Below are positions 39,074-50,250 of a stretch of DNA of 64,000 nucleotides, piece after piece. The stretch spans positions 124,001 through 188,000 of the forward strand of contig JANQPL010000018.1 in assembly GCA_028289425.1 (NCBI GenBank), in the 5' to 3' direction. Below the pieces are notes generated by a model, which made no database searches, was not told where the DNA came from, and saw only the letters and a program-made list of their open reading frames with translations. This DNA is from Alphaproteobacteria bacterium (lineage in GTDB: Bacteria > Pseudomonadota > Alphaproteobacteria > JANQMY01). Each line of letters opens with the position of its first letter. The first letter of the stretch is position 1. Both the position numbers and the translations under genes were made by a program.

Positions 39074-40702
39074 ATGGCGCGGTTCATATTCATAACTGGC
39101 GGCGTGGTCTCTTCACTCGGAAAAGGGTTGGCGTCAGCGGCACTCGGGGCGTTGCTTCAAGCGCGCGGATTCCGCGTGCGGCTCCGAAAGCTGGACCCCT
39201 ATCTGAACGTGGATCCGGGGACCATGAGCCCACACCAGCACGGCGAAGTGTTTGTCACTGATGATGGCGCAGAGACGGACCTTGATCTGGGGCATTATGA
39301 GCGCTTTACGGGTGTGCCGTCGTCCCGGGCGGACAACGTTACCACCGGCAAGATCTACCAAGAAATCATTGCACGCGAACGGCGCGGCGACTATCTGGGC
39401 GGAACGGTGCAGGTCATCCCGCATGTGACCGACGCCATCAAAGAATTCATCGTCAACGACACGGACGATCTGGATTTCGTGTTGTGCGAAATCGGCGGCA
39501 CGGTCGGTGACATAGAGGGGCTGCCCTTCTTCGAGGCGATCCGCCAGCTCAATAATGAGCTCCCTCGGCAGAGCACAATGTTTGTGCATCTGACACTCAT
39601 TCCCTTTGTGGCGAGCGCCGGCGAACTCAAAACGAAACCAACGCAACACTCCGTCAAAGAGCTGAGATCAATCGGTATCCAGCCCGATGTGCTGTTGTGC
39701 CGATGTGATCGGGCAATCCCTCCCGACGAACGGCGCAAAATTGCCCTGTTTTGCAATGTCCGCCCTGAAGCCGTGATTCAAGCACTCGATGTGGGCTCCA
39801 TTTACGATGTCCCGATCAGCTATCACGACGAAGGGTTCGACGATCAGGTGCTTGCTGTGTTCGGCATGAACGGAGTCACTCCGCCGGATCTGTCAAAATG
39901 GCAGGAGATTAGTCGTCGTGTTCGGGAGCCGGAAGGCAAGGTTCGCATCGGTATCGTGGGCAAATATATGGGCCTGAAGGATGCCTACAAATCCCTGACC
40001 GAGGCACTGGTGCATGGCGGCATTGCTAACAATGTAGAAGTCAATCTCGAATGGTTCGAATCTGAGATATTCGAACAGGATTCGGCCGTCCAAGACCTCG
40101 AGAATGTTCACGGCATTCTCGTGCCAGGCGGGTTCGGGGAGCGGGGATCGGAAGGAAAAATAGCGGCGGCCCATTTTGCGCGAACCCGCCAGATCCCCTA
40201 TTTCGGCATTTGTTTTGGTATGCAAATGGCGGTGATTGAAGCCCTGCGAAATTTGGCGGGAATGCCGCAGGCCGGCTCTTCCGAATTCGGGCCGTGTCAA
40301 AATCCGGTTGTCGGTCTCATGAAAGAATGGATGAAAGAGGGCGAGCTGCAAAGCCGTAGTGAACGCAGCGATTTGGGCGGCACCATGCGCCTTGGTTCAT
40401 ATGACGCCATTTTGGCGCACGGCAGCCAGGCAGCCAAGATCTATGGCCGTGAACAGATCCAGGAACGCCACCGTCATCGTTACGAAGTGAACATGCAGTA
40501 CCGATCACAGCTGGAAGAGGTTGGCGTGCAGGTTTCCGGGGTGTCGCCGGATGGCCTGTTACCCGAGATCATCGAAATTCCCGATCACCCTTGGTTTGTT
40601 GGCGTTCAGTTTCATCCGGAACTCAAGTCAAAACCGTTTGATCCACATCCCCTTTTCGCTTCATTTATAGAGGCGGCAGTCGCTCAGTCCCGTCTGGTTT
40701 GA
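39074..40702 (+). CDS. pyrG: CTP synthase
   Basis: Makes CTP from UTP using glutamine. The frame is open from 39020, but the ATG at 39074 gives the family start [18 protein letters not shown] and exactly the usual 542 residues. The synthetase domain has the P-loop [17 protein letters not shown]; the glutaminase domain has the nucleophile in [13 protein letters not shown] and the His-Glu pair in [11 protein letters not shown]. The ribosome site before ATG is weak. kdsA follows after 22 bp. Confidence 0.97.
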   Translation: MARFIFITGGVVSSLGKGLASAALGALLQARGFRVRLRKLDPYLNVDPGTMSPHQHGEVFVTDDGAETDLDLGHYERFTGVPSSRADNVTTGKIYQEIIARERRGDYLGGTVQVIPHVTDAIKEFIVNDTDDLDFVLCEIGGTVGDIEGLPFFEAIRQLNNELPRQSTMFVHLTLIPFVASAGELKTKPTQHSVKELRSIGIQPDVLLCRCDRAIPPDERRKIALFCNVRPEAVIQALDVGSIYDVPISYHDEGFDDQVLAVFGMNGVTPPDLSKWQEISRRVREPEGKVRIGIVGKYMGLKDAYKSLTEALVHGGIANNVEVNLEWFESEIFEQDSAVQDLENVHGILVPGGFGERGSEGKIAAAHFARTRQIPYFGICFGMQMAVIEALRNLAGMPQAGSSEFGPCQNPVVGLMKEWMKEGELQSRSERSDLGGTMRLGSYDAILAHGSQAAKIYGREQIQERHRHRYEVNMQYRSQLEEVGVQVSGVSPDGLLPEIIEIPDHPWFVGVQFHPELKSKPFDPHPLFASFIEAAVAQSRLV

Positions 40703-40724
40703 ACGGCTTTCATAATGGCAAAGG

Positions 40725-41573
40725 GTGTCGAGTTTGACCCAAGCAAACCAAACCGTCGAAATCGGTTCCATAAAGGTAGGTAACGATCGCCCTTTGTCGG
40801 TGATTGCTGGGCCTTGCGCGCTCGAAAGTCGAGACCATGCGATTGAGATGGCAACAGCGCTTAAGGAAATCTCGGACAAGACGGGCATCGGCATTGTTTA
40901 CAAGACGTCATTTGACAAGGCCAATCGCACCAGCCTTACGTCGGGCAGGGGAATAGGCCTTGAAAAAGCTTTGCCGATTTTTGGGGAGGTTAAGGAACGT
41001 ACCGGCCTTCCTGTTCTGACCGATGTACACGAAGTGCAGCAATGTGCGGAAGTTGCCGCCGTTGTCGACGTGCTGCAAATACCTGCATTCCTCTGCAGAC
41101 AAACTAATTTGGTCGTTGCAGCCGCGAAAACGGGACGGGTCGTGAATGTTAAGAAGGGACAGTTTCTTGCGCCCTGGGACATGAAGAATGTGGTCGCCAA
41201 AGTGACGGAGACCGGTAATCCGAATGTTCTCGTCACGGAACGCGGTGCCAGCTTCGGTTACAACACGCTCGTATCCGACATGCGCGCATTGCCGGTTCTT
41301 GCGGAGACCGGAGCGCCTGTGGTTTTCGATGCAACACACTCCGTTCAGCAACCAGGCGGCCAGGGAGCGTCTACCGGGGGCGATCGGCGCTTTGTGCCTG
41401 TCTTGGCACGTGCCGCCGTTGCGGTAGGGGTCGCGGCCGTATTTCTTGAAACCCACCAAGATCCGGACAATGCCCCGTCAGATGGGCCGAACATGCTTCG
41501 TTTAAAGGATCTTCAAGGTCTTCTCGAAGAATTGTCTGAAATTGACAAACTGACAAAGTCGCGCGGGAGATAG
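40725..41573 (+). CDS. kdsA: KDO-8-phosphate synthase
   Basis: Condenses PEP and arabinose 5-phosphate to KDO 8-phosphate for LPS inner core. The 282-residue barrel has VIAGPCALESRDHA, YKTSFDKANRTS, LTDVHEVQQ, FLCRQTNL, KKGQFLAPWDMKNV and FDATHSVQQPGG. GTG at 40725 is the longest start; TTG at 40734 has the better-spaced ribosome site (AAGG 9 bases upstream) and would remove three residues. Located between pyrG and eno in the conserved order. Confidence 0.95.
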   Translation: MSSLTQANQTVEIGSIKVGNDRPLSVIAGPCALESRDHAIEMATALKEISDKTGIGIVYKTSFDKANRTSLTSGRGIGLEKALPIFGEVKERTGLPVLTDVHEVQQCAEVAAVVDVLQIPAFLCRQTNLVVAAAKTGRVVNVKKGQFLAPWDMKNVVAKVTETGNPNVLVTERGASFGYNTLVSDMRALPVLAETGAPVVFDATHSVQQPGGQGASTGGDRRFVPVLARAAVAVGVAAVFLETHQDPDNAPSDGPNMLRLKDLQGLLEELSEIDKLTKSRGR

Positions 41574-41619
41574 CCCACTAGGGGCCGTACATGACGCGTT
41601 TGAATAATGGGAGGGGAAG

Positions 41620-42993
41620 TTGGCGGTAGCAGCAGGTCATCATAGTCATTGGTCGTCGCGGGTCGGCTTCTTACTTGCCGCGGTCGGTTCGGCTGTGGGG
41701 CTCGGCAACTTTTGGCGTTTTCCTTATGAAGCGGGCCAGAATGGCGGCGGCGCTTTTGTCATTGTGTATCTCGCATGCATTTTATTGATCGCGATGCCAC
41801 TGGTTTTGGCAGAGCTGTCGATCGGCCGTCGGGGTGGTCTGAACGCGGTGGACAGCGTCAAGAAGGTCGCAAAGGACGAGGGACGTTCCCCCGCCTGGTC
41901 CATATTCGGCTGGACCGGTATGATAGCGGCGTTCATGGTGCTGACGTTTTATTCCGTGATCGGCGGATGGGTGATCTCTTACGTTATCAGCGCCGCACAA
42001 GGCACCTTCGCAACGGCAACCCCCGCCGCGGTGGCAAAACAGTTTGAAGATCTGCTCAGCGACCCATGGCAGCTGACCCTCTATCACGCAGCGTTTATGG
42101 CGCTAACAGGATTCATCGTCTCTCGCGGTCTGCAACGCGGAATCGAGCCTGCGGTCGAAATCCTGATGCCGTCGCTTGCACTGATGATGTTGGGTCTCGT
42201 GATATTTGCGGCAGTCGTCGGGGATTTTGCCGGCGCTATCGAGTTTCTGTTCTACGCTGACTTCTCGAAGATCACGCCGCAAGTCATTCTGGCAGCCATC
42301 GGTCAGGCATTCTTCTCCGTCGGCGTGGGCGCTGCGATCATGCTCACCTACGGATCCTATTTGAACAAGGACGTGAATCTGCCTCAATCCGCAGTCGTCA
42401 TTTCATTGGCCGATACGGGCATCGCCATCTTGGCGGGTTTGCTCATTTTCCCGATCGTATTCCAGTTTGGTCTGGAGCCGGGACAGGGCCCCGGATTGGT
42501 CTTTGTCACGCTTCCGGTCGCGTTCGGCCAAATGCCGTTCGGCGGCGTGGTTTCGTTTGTGTTCTTCCTGTTGCTACTGGTCGCAGCGATCACGTCGTCT
42601 ATTTCATTGCTGGAAATCTTCGTGGCGTGGGTGGAAGAAAATCTCGATATCAGCCGTCGGACCGCCGCAATCGCGGGATCCTCCACGGCTTGGGTGATTG
42701 GGCTCGGGTCAGTGTTGTCCTTCAATTTGTGGGCCGAGTGGCAACCGCTGGGTTTCATCCCTCTGTTGGAAGGTAAGAATTGGTTCGACACATTCGACTA
42801 CATTGCTTCCAACATACTCTTGCCGTTGGGCGGCATGCTCATCGCCATTTTCACCGGTTGGATTATGTCCAAATCCTCGGTTCTCGAGGAAACGGGAATG
42901 CAGGAGAACGCCTTGTTCCGCCTGTGGTTCTTCCTGATCCGTTTTGCCGCACCTATTGCGATTGGTGCTGTATTTCTCGTCAATTTGACCTAG
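41620..42993 (+). CDS. SNF-family sodium-dependent transporter
   Basis: Member of the neurotransmitter:sodium symporter family, which imports amino acids or similar solutes with sodium. The 457-residue protein carries the family signature at residues 13-40 (VGFLLAAVGSAVGLGNFWRF followed by PYEAGQNGGGAF) with the sodium-site residues, and about eleven hydrophobic helices. The start is TTG at 41620, behind a strong GGGAGGGG site; no ATG is available nearby. It sits between kdsA and eno, a position that usually has no transporter, so it is an insertion relative to the common order. Substrate cannot be predicted; an amino acid is likely from the family. Confidence 0.92.
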   Translation: MAVAAGHHSHWSSRVGFLLAAVGSAVGLGNFWRFPYEAGQNGGGAFVIVYLACILLIAMPLVLAELSIGRRGGLNAVDSVKKVAKDEGRSPAWSIFGWTGMIAAFMVLTFYSVIGGWVISYVISAAQGTFATATPAAVAKQFEDLLSDPWQLTLYHAAFMALTGFIVSRGLQRGIEPAVEILMPSLALMMLGLVIFAAVVGDFAGAIEFLFYADFSKITPQVILAAIGQAFFSVGVGAAIMLTYGSYLNKDVNLPQSAVVISLADTGIAILAGLLIFPIVFQFGLEPGQGPGLVFVTLPVAFGQMPFGGVVSFVFFLLLLVAAITSSISLLEIFVAWVEENLDISRRTAAIAGSSTAWVIGLGSVLSFNLWAEWQPLGFIPLLEGKNWFDTFDYIASNILLPLGGMLIAIFTGWIMSKSSVLEETGMQENALFRLWFFLIRFAAPIAIGAVFLVNLT

Positions 42994-44334
<1,341 letters not shown>

Positions 44335-44342
44335 ACACAAGA

Positions 44343-44439
44343 GCGCGATCAGGTTAAGTGGAATCCGGTTAACCGTCCGGTCGCGCGACCAACAAAGAAT
44401 CCGGGGCATGATCATGTTTCCATGAAAAATGATCATGCC
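44343..44439. repeat. palindromic mosaic repeat and bidirectional terminator after eno
   Basis: Two hairpins in series. The first: GCGCGA (44343-44348) pairs with TCGCGC (44381-44386). The second is an 11-bp perfect stem, GGCATGATCAT (44405-44415) with ATGATCATGCC (44429-44439), around a 13-base loop. The two-part arrangement and the words AGTGGAATCCGGTT and CATGATCATG resemble an intergenic repeat family I recall from Hyphomicrobiales genomes. The second stem includes the stop codon of the convergent GST gene. It lies exactly between two convergent genes and can terminate both. Confidence 0.65.
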
Positions 44440-45230
44440 TTAGTCGGTTGCCTTTCGAAGATCTTCTCAAAATAAGACCCAAGGTCCTGCGAAAAATTAG
44501 GCTCATTGCTGAGCGATCCTAAATGTGCTGATGCATTTTTGTAGTCAAACAGTTTGGGCAGCAATGGCGGCACATTTGCGTCGTCGAGTGCTGGCTGCAT
44601 ATAGATCTCGTTCGAAAACAGACAAATCTCGCACGCAAATGCGATGTCAGCCAATGTGAGGTCCGGCCCCGCCAAATATTGATCGGCGCTTAGCGCCTGA
44701 TCGACCCCACTCAAATACGAAGTAAGGGCGTTGTCCATATCCGTGTACAGAGCTTTGCTGATTCCCGACTGGCGGGATAAGAGATAGCGTTGTGAATCTC
44801 TTGCAAATATCAAGGCGCGATCAAGAAATCCGTCGATACGGGACTGCTGTAGCGGACCGCCGCCATAAAGGGCGGGCGCATCGCTGCCAAGCCGGGCGGC
44901 GGCCCGCATAATGCTGTTCGACTCAAACAACCCCACCGCGCCATCATCGCCGAAGGCCGCCGGCACGTCGCCAAACGGGTTCGCTTTAAGAAATGCATCG
45001 GTTTTGAACAAAGTTCCCTGAAAACCGGTCTTTGCGATCCTGGCATAGGGGGACTCTTGTGAGCGTTCTTCCTCCGGCAGTTCGCGGGCGTCGTAATCCC
45101 AAAGCCAGGTGGCCAATTCACGCGGTTTCGTCCCGATGATTTCGATGGTTGCACCGGAATAGCGCGCCGCGATGGTTGCTTTAAACAATCTGGGATTTGG
45201 CAGGTATGAGAAGATACGAATATCGGCCAT
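44433..45230 (-). CDS. glutathione S-transferase family protein resembling the eEF1B-gamma N-terminus
   Basis: A 265-residue GST-fold protein. The thioredoxin-like N-terminus IRIFSYLPNPRLFKATIAAR followed by YSGATIEIIGT, and NPFGDVPAAFGDDGAVGLFESNSIMRAAA, look more like the GST domain of eukaryotic elongation factor 1B gamma than like classical bacterial GSTs. Between them is an acidic insert of about 35 residues (roughly 37-70). The C-terminal all-helical domain contains YLAGPDLTLADIAFACEI with the N-capping box. No Tyr, Ser or Cys at the usual catalytic site is obvious. The ATG at 45230 has GAGGGG about 6 bases upstream; a GTG two codons earlier is less likely. Role unknown. Confidence 0.82.
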   Translation of the reverse strand: MADIRIFSYLPNPRLFKATIAARYSGATIEIIGTKPRELATWLWDYDARELPEEERSQESPYARIAKTGFQGTLFKTDAFLKANPFGDVPAAFGDDGAVGLFESNSIMRAAARLGSDAPALYGGGPLQQSRIDGFLDRALIFARDSQRYLLSRQSGISKALYTDMDNALTSYLSGVDQALSADQYLAGPDLTLADIAFACEICLFSNEIYMQPALDDANVPPLLPKLFDYKNASAHLGSLSNEPNFSQDLGSYFEKIFERQPTKA

Positions 45231-45491
45231 GGCCACCCCCTCAGACTAGTAGGTCTTAAGTTAATACTTTGCCAGATTAACCGGTGGGCGTTAAGGAGCA
45301 TTTCCGCGCTTTGGTTTGCGAGTTTTCGAACACTGAGAGTTGAAACTACAGGTTCGATAATTGTTCTTCATTTCCATGTTAACACCGTCAACATGTAACG
45401 CTTTGTTAACCGTTTTCCTTGAGAAAGACTTAAGCCTATTTGCAAAAGACGCAGGTAACGCCCCGAATCTATTGGTAGTTTCAACGCCCAA
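45231..45491. other. divergent intergenic region between GST gene and ftsB
   Basis: This 261-bp gap must contain promoters for both genes. It is AT-richer than its surroundings and has several TTAA words. One inverted repeat, CATGTT (45375-45380) and AACATG (45390-45395), could be an operator. No complete CtrA site (TTAA-N7-TTAA) was found. Confidence 0.35.
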
Positions 45492-45803
45492 ATGAACCAA
45501 ACACTCTTCCGCCGATTGTTAACTCAGGGACGCTTGCCACTGATTTGCAGCGCTATTGTGCTGTATTACGCTTATCACGCCATCTACGGCGCCCATGGCT
45601 TGATCACCCGTGTCGAATTTGAAAAGCGTATTGCCCATAAGGAAGAACAGCTTAACCAGCTTGTTTCTCAGAGGCAGGAAATCGAGCGGCGTATCGAGTT
45701 GATGAAACCGGGACAAGTGGAGCCCGACATCCTCGACGAGCGCCTTCGCGCTTTGCTCGGTTATGGCCGCTCGGACGAGATTGTAATTTTCAGGGATCGC
45801 TAA
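45492..45803 (+). CDS. ftsB: FtsB/DivIC family septum formation protein
   Basis: Small bitopic division protein of the FtsQLB complex. The 103-residue protein has one membrane helix near the N-terminus (LPLICSAIVLYYAYHAIYG), then a coiled coil (EFEKRIAHKEEQLNQLVSQR with QEIERRIELM) and a C-terminal domain containing DILDERLRALLGYGRSDEIV. It lies between eno and pdhA as in nearly all alphaproteobacteria, which supports the assignment over any other short coiled-coil protein. Confidence 0.9.
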   Translation: MNQTLFRRLLTQGRLPLICSAIVLYYAYHAIYGAHGLITRVEFEKRIAHKEEQLNQLVSQRQEIERRIELMKPGQVEPDILDERLRALLGYGRSDEIVIFRDR

Positions 45804-45920
45804 TCCATATGTGATGATGCTTGGGTTGGATCGTCGAGGACTTGTTGAAATCGGCGTGCTATAGCTCGCCCTGAAATAATTGCCTTTCGTTATGGTGCTT
45901 GCAGAGTTTGCCCGACCAAT

Positions 45921-46958
45921 ATGACCACATCCAAAACCCCCCGAAGCAAATCCGCCTCAAAAAAGGGAAACGGCAAGGCGGCGTCGCCTGACAAAGACGT
46001 CTTGCTCCAATACTACCGGGACATGCTGCTGATCCGGCGTTTTGAAGAAAAAGCGGGCCAGATGTATGGCATGGGCCTGATCGGGGGTTTCTGCCACCTC
46101 TATATCGGACAAGAGGCCGTCGTGGTGGGCATGCAGGCAGCGATCGAAGACGGCGACCAGGTCATCACCGGTTACCGAGACCACGGCCACATGCTTGCCT
46201 GCGGCATGGACCCGCGCGGTGTGATGGCGGAGCTCACGGGGCGGTCGGGCGGCCTGTCAAAGGGCAAAGGCGGGTCTATGCACATGTTCAGCCGCGAAAA
46301 GAATTTCTTCGGCGGGCACGGCATCGTGGCGGCGCAGGTGTCGTTGGGAACCGGCATCGCCTTCGCCAATTCCTACAATGACAATGGGCGTGTTTGCTTG
46401 ACCTATTTCGGCGATGGGGCCGCAAATCAAGGGCAGGTTTACGAAAGCTTCAACATGGCGGAACTCTGGTCGCTGCCCGTCGTTTACATCATTGAAAACA
46501 ATCAATATGCGATGGGAACCTCGGTACAACGCGCCAGCGCCGAAACCCATCTTTACCGTCGTGGCGCAAGCTTCAATATCCCGGGTGAAGAAGTGGATGG
46601 CATGGATGTGGTTGCCGTGAATGAAGCGGGTAAGAAAGCGGTCCAGTCGTGTAGAGAGGGCAACGGCCCCTACATATTGGAAATGAAGACCTATCGCTAT
46701 CGCGGCCACTCCATGTCCGATCCCGCCAAATACCGAACGAAAGAAGAAGTCAAAGAAGTGCGCGAGCACCATGACCCGATTGAACTGGTGAAAGAGCGGT
46801 TGATGGTAGAGGGCCACGCAACAGAAACTGATCTTAAAGAGATCGACAAAGAGATCAGGGCGGTCGTGGCAGATTCAGCCGATTTTGCTCAGACGAGCCC
46901 GGAACCTGATCCGACTGAGTTGTATACGGACATTTTGCTTGAAGCGGTTCCGGATTAG
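45921..46958 (+). CDS. pdhA: pyruvate dehydrogenase E1 component, alpha subunit
   Basis: Thiamine-diphosphate enzyme subunit that decarboxylates pyruvate. The 345-residue protein has [20 protein letters not shown], the TPP motif [20 protein letters not shown] ending at ENNQYAMGT, and the phosphorylation-loop-like [19 protein letters not shown]. The N-terminal 25 residues are basic and low-complexity. It is the first gene of the pdhABC operon; pdhB starts 22 bp after its stop. Confidence 0.96.
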   Translation: MTTSKTPRSKSASKKGNGKAASPDKDVLLQYYRDMLLIRRFEEKAGQMYGMGLIGGFCHLYIGQEAVVVGMQAAIEDGDQVITGYRDHGHMLACGMDPRGVMAELTGRSGGLSKGKGGSMHMFSREKNFFGGHGIVAAQVSLGTGIAFANSYNDNGRVCLTYFGDGAANQGQVYESFNMAELWSLPVVYIIENNQYAMGTSVQRASAETHLYRRGASFNIPGEEVDGMDVVAVNEAGKKAVQSCREGNGPYILEMKTYRYRGHSMSDPAKYRTKEEVKEVREHHDPIELVKERLMVEGHATETDLKEIDKEIRAVVADSADFAQTSPEPDPTELYTDILLEAVPD

Positions 46959-46980
46959 GCGCGCTGGAGATCGTAAACCA

Positions 46981-48339
46981 ATGGCCATCGATATTCTCAT
47001 GCCCGCCCTGTCGCCCACCATGGAAGAAGGCACGCTGGCAAAATGGTTTGTCAAAGAAGGCGATTCCGTTTCATCCGGCGATGTGATTGCTGAAATAGAA
47101 ACCGATAAGGCGACCATGGAAGTGGAAGCCGTTGATGAGGGAACAATTAGCAAGATTCTCGTTCCTGAAGGCAGTGAAGGCGTCAAGGTAAATGTACCGA
47201 TCGCTCAAATAGCCAGCGACGATGACAGCACGCCCGTACAGCCGCCGGCACCGAAGGAGGCAAAGGCTAAAGCACCTGCGCCACCTAAACCTAAGGCGGT
47301 CGAGCCGACAAAGCCGCAGGTCCAGGCGCCGGCAGCGGAGCCGGAGTTTGACGGTCCCGTGATTACCCAAACCGTTCGCGAGGCCTTGCGTGATGCCATG
47401 GCTGAGGAAATGCGCCGGGACCCGGCCGTATTCGTAATGGGCGAGGAGGTTGCCGAGTATCAGGGGGCTTACAAGGTAACTCAAGGCCTGCTGGAAGAAT
47501 TCGGCGCTAAGCGGGTGATCGATACGCCGATTACCGAGCATGGATTCGCCGGCCTTGGTGTGGGCGCCGGGTTTGCCGGCTTGCGGCCCATCGTTGAGTT
47601 CATGACCATGAACTTTGCCATGCAAGCCATTGATCAGATTATCAATTCGGCAGCCAAAACGCTCTACATGTCCGGTGGACAGATGGGCTGTCCCATCGTG
47701 TTTAGAGGGCCGAATGGCGCTGCATCGCGGGTTGCCGCCCAGCACTCTCAAGACTATTCGTCTTGGTATGCTCATGTTCCTGGGTTGAAAGTGGTTGCCC
47801 CCTATAGCGCCGCGGATGCGAAGGGCTTGCTGAAAGCAGCCATACGCGATCCGAACCCGGTCGTCTTTCTTGAAAACGAAATCATGTACGGCCAAAAGTT
47901 TGATGTTCCCGATACGGATGACTGGATCGTTCCGATCGGCAAAGCAAAGGTCGTACGCAGTGGGACCGATGCAACGATCACCGCTCACAGCCGGGCCGTT
48001 GCGTATGCGATGGAAGCCGCACAGCTTCTTGAGCAAGAAGGCATTAACGTCGAGATTATCGATTTGCGCACTCTTCGGCCGCTCGACACCGGGACGGTCC
48101 TAGAATCGGTCCGTAAAACCAACCGCCTTGTCACGGTGGAAGAAGGGTGGCCCACCTGTGGGATCGGCGCCGAGATATCCGCAACGGTCATGGAACACGC
48201 ATTTGATTATCTGGACGCGCCGGTTACGCGCGTTTCCGGCGAAGATGTTCCGATGCCCTATGCGGCAAATCTGGAGTCATTGGCGCTCCCGACACCGGCC
48301 GAGATTGTGACGGCCGTCAAAGCTGTCTGCTATCGGTAG
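46981..48339 (+). CDS. pdhB: pyruvate dehydrogenase E1 component, beta subunit with N-terminal lipoyl domain
   Basis: Partner of PdhA in E1. From the ATG at 46981 it has 452 residues. A lipoyl domain occupies 1-80, with the lipoylated lysine K43 in [17 protein letters not shown], followed by an Ala-Pro-Lys linker to about 125. The transketolase-like E1-beta domain follows ([44 protein letters not shown], and the C-terminal [13 protein letters not shown]). The extra lipoyl domain is typical of alphaproteobacteria. The frame is open upstream to 46885 but those residues lie inside pdhA. Its first 41 coding bases after codon 2 match pdhC exactly. Confidence 0.96.
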   Translation: MAIDILMPALSPTMEEGTLAKWFVKEGDSVSSGDVIAEIETDKATMEVEAVDEGTISKILVPEGSEGVKVNVPIAQIASDDDSTPVQPPAPKEAKAKAPAPPKPKAVEPTKPQVQAPAAEPEFDGPVITQTVREALRDAMAEEMRRDPAVFVMGEEVAEYQGAYKVTQGLLEEFGAKRVIDTPITEHGFAGLGVGAGFAGLRPIVEFMTMNFAMQAIDQIINSAAKTLYMSGGQMGCPIVFRGPNGAASRVAAQHSQDYSSWYAHVPGLKVVAPYSAADAKGLLKAAIRDPNPVVFLENEIMYGQKFDVPDTDDWIVPIGKAKVVRSGTDATITAHSRAVAYAMEAAQLLEQEGINVEIIDLRTLRPLDTGTVLESVRKTNRLVTVEEGWPTCGIGAEISATVMEHAFDYLDAPVTRVSGEDVPMPYAANLESLALPTPAEIVTAVKAVCYR

Positions 48340-48350
48340 GACGTACCGCC

Positions 48351-49670
48351 ATGCCGATCGATATTCTCATGCCCGCCCTGTCGCCCACCATGGAAGAGGG
48401 GACACTTGCCAAATGGCTGGTGAAGGAAGGCGACACCATCGAGCCCGGCGACGTGATCGCCGAAATTGAAACCGACAAAGCGACCATGGAAGTAGAGGCG
48501 GTCGACGAAGGCACGCTTGCCAAAATCGTCGTCGATGAAGGCACCGAAAACGTGCCGGTCAACAATGTGATTGCTGTTATCCTTCAAGAGGGGGAGGAGG
48601 GTGCTGATTTAGACGCCGTAGAATCCCCACCGACTGCGCCAAAGCCGCAAGAAGAAGGCAAACCGGCGAAAGAAGCGGCCGATGCGGGACCGGCCCCCTC
48701 GGGGACGGCCAGCCCACCGGCCTTATCTTCGCGAAGCAACGGCACACGGGTTTTTGCAAGTCCCCTTGCACGCCGTATCGCCACACAAAACAACCTTTCC
48801 ATTGATGCGCTAGAGGGGTCGGGTCCCCGGGGGCGGATCATTAAGCGGGATGTTGATGCGGCACTGGCGGCGGGTGTGGGAACGAAACCTGCGCAGGCCA
48901 AGCAAGCGCCGGCGCCAACACCGTCGGCCCCATTACCGGCCGGACTGCCGGACGCCCGTGCATTCTTCGAAGACGGCAGCTTCGAGGAAGTGCCCCATGA
49001 CCAAATGCGCAAGACCATTGCAAAGCGTCTGACGGCCGCTAAGCAAGGCATGCCGCATTTCCGGCTCAACATTTCATGTGAAATTGACAAGCTGCTGGCC
49101 GTGCGGAGAGAACTCAACGCAAAGTCGCCCGAAGGCGACGGAGCGTTCAAGATCAGCGTCAATGACTTCATCATCAAGGCGCTGGCGATGGCTTTGATGC
49201 GTGTGCCCGCCGCCAACGCGAGCTGGACCGACGAGTCAATGCTCCGTCACAAGCATGCCGATATTGGTGTCGCCGTGGCGATCGAAGGGGGGCTCATCAC
49301 CCCCATCGTCAGAATGGCAGACACCAAAGGCCTTTCCACGATTTCGGGGGAAATGGTCGACCTGGCCGGGCGGGCGCGAGAGAGAAAACTCAAGCCCAAC
49401 GAGTTCGAAGGCGGATCGTTCGCCGTTTCGAATTTGGGCATGTATGGCATCGACCATTTCGATGCGGTGATCAATCCGCCCCATGCAGGCATCCTGGCAA
49501 TCGGTGCCGGCGCGCAGCAGCCCGTCGTCAAAGACGGGGCGCTGTCCATCGCAACTGTCATGAATGTGACAATGTCCTGCGATCACCGTGTCATTGACGG
49601 CGCCCTGGGCGCAGAACTGCTTGGCGTTTTTAAAGGATATGTTGAAGATCCCTCGACAATGCTATTGTAA
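48351..49670 (+). CDS. pdhC: dihydrolipoamide acetyltransferase, E2 of pyruvate dehydrogenase
   Basis: Core acetyltransferase of the complex. The 439-residue protein has one lipoyl domain (K43 in the same motif as pdhB), an Ala-Pro-rich linker, the E1/E3-binding domain near 130-165 (FASPLARRIATQNNLSIDAL and GSGPRGRIIKRDVD), a second linker, and the catalytic domain ending with SCDHRVIDGALGAELL carrying the active histidine and aspartate. It starts 11 bp after pdhB. Confidence 0.97.
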   Translation: MPIDILMPALSPTMEEGTLAKWLVKEGDTIEPGDVIAEIETDKATMEVEAVDEGTLAKIVVDEGTENVPVNNVIAVILQEGEEGADLDAVESPPTAPKPQEEGKPAKEAADAGPAPSGTASPPALSSRSNGTRVFASPLARRIATQNNLSIDALEGSGPRGRIIKRDVDAALAAGVGTKPAQAKQAPAPTPSAPLPAGLPDARAFFEDGSFEEVPHDQMRKTIAKRLTAAKQGMPHFRLNISCEIDKLLAVRRELNAKSPEGDGAFKISVNDFIIKALAMALMRVPAANASWTDESMLRHKHADIGVAVAIEGGLITPIVRMADTKGLSTISGEMVDLAGRARERKLKPNEFEGGSFAVSNLGMYGIDHFDAVINPPHAGILAIGAGAQQPVVKDGALSIATVMNVTMSCDHRVIDGALGAELLGVFKGYVEDPSTMLL

Positions 49671-49743
49671 CGAAGCGCCCTTGTCTGGGTGCAGGCCGGG
49701 TCAATTCAGGCGGGGAGGGGTCATCATTATTCGGTTTGCGATC

Positions 49744-50250
49744 ATGGCAATGCTCGTGTGCTTGATTGGATTGGCGCCAAATGGGCCCGTCTATTCCTAC
49801 GATAGCACCTTCAATTCGGCGCCGCCGTCTCTGCCCCAAGTCATTCGCTCGTTCGAGCGTGAGAGTTTTGACTTTGAATATGTCGAAACGGCGCGCATCT
49901 CTTACGAAGACTTTGAAGATCTTGAAGGCTCGGTCTTGGCCATCTCAGTCACGGTGCCGGAGGCGACCGACCGTTCGATGGAGAGCTTTGCGGCGAGCAG
50001 AGACCGCTACAAGAATGACGTCCGTATTATTTTGGCGAGCGTTTGCGGCATATTGATCGAACTAAACGCCCTTGAGGATTACGATCGTTTGGTCGTCGCT
50101 TTGCTAAAGGGCCGCTATGGCGATGAGCTTCGCGATTTCGGTGTGTGCCGGCAGCTTGCCGGGGTTTCGTCCGTCGAGCTCATTGCGGACAAGCTTGACC
50201 CTTATCTCACCACGTTTGACTTTCACGTGGGCAAGACAATCAAACATTAG
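49744..50250 (+). CDS. exported protein of unknown function inside the pdh operon
   Basis: A 168-residue protein from the ATG at 49744; not a family I recognise. A short hydrophobic segment (MLVCLIGLAPNGPVYS) precedes a likely cleavage site, so it is probably periplasmic. The mature part is acidic and helical, with two cysteines (in ASVCGILIEL and FGVCRQLAG) that could pair. The start is uncertain: TTG 49681 and ATT 49729 are also in frame. ATT 49729 is attractive because GGGGAGGGG ends 8 bases before it and it would give a signal peptide beginning MRFAIMAM. It lies between pdhC and lpdA on the same strand, so it is co-transcribed with the complex. Confidence 0.75.
   Translation: MAMLVCLIGLAPNGPVYSYDSTFNSAPPSLPQVIRSFERESFDFEYVETARISYEDFEDLEGSVLAISVTVPEATDRSMESFAASRDRYKNDVRIILASVCGILIELNALEDYDRLVVALLKGRYGDELRDFGVCRQLAGVSSVELIADKLDPYLTTFDFHVGKTIKH

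Noticed and set aside
45231-45491. CtrA binding sites in the GST-ftsB intergenic region
   Set aside because: Several TTAA words are present, but no pair has the 7-base spacing required.
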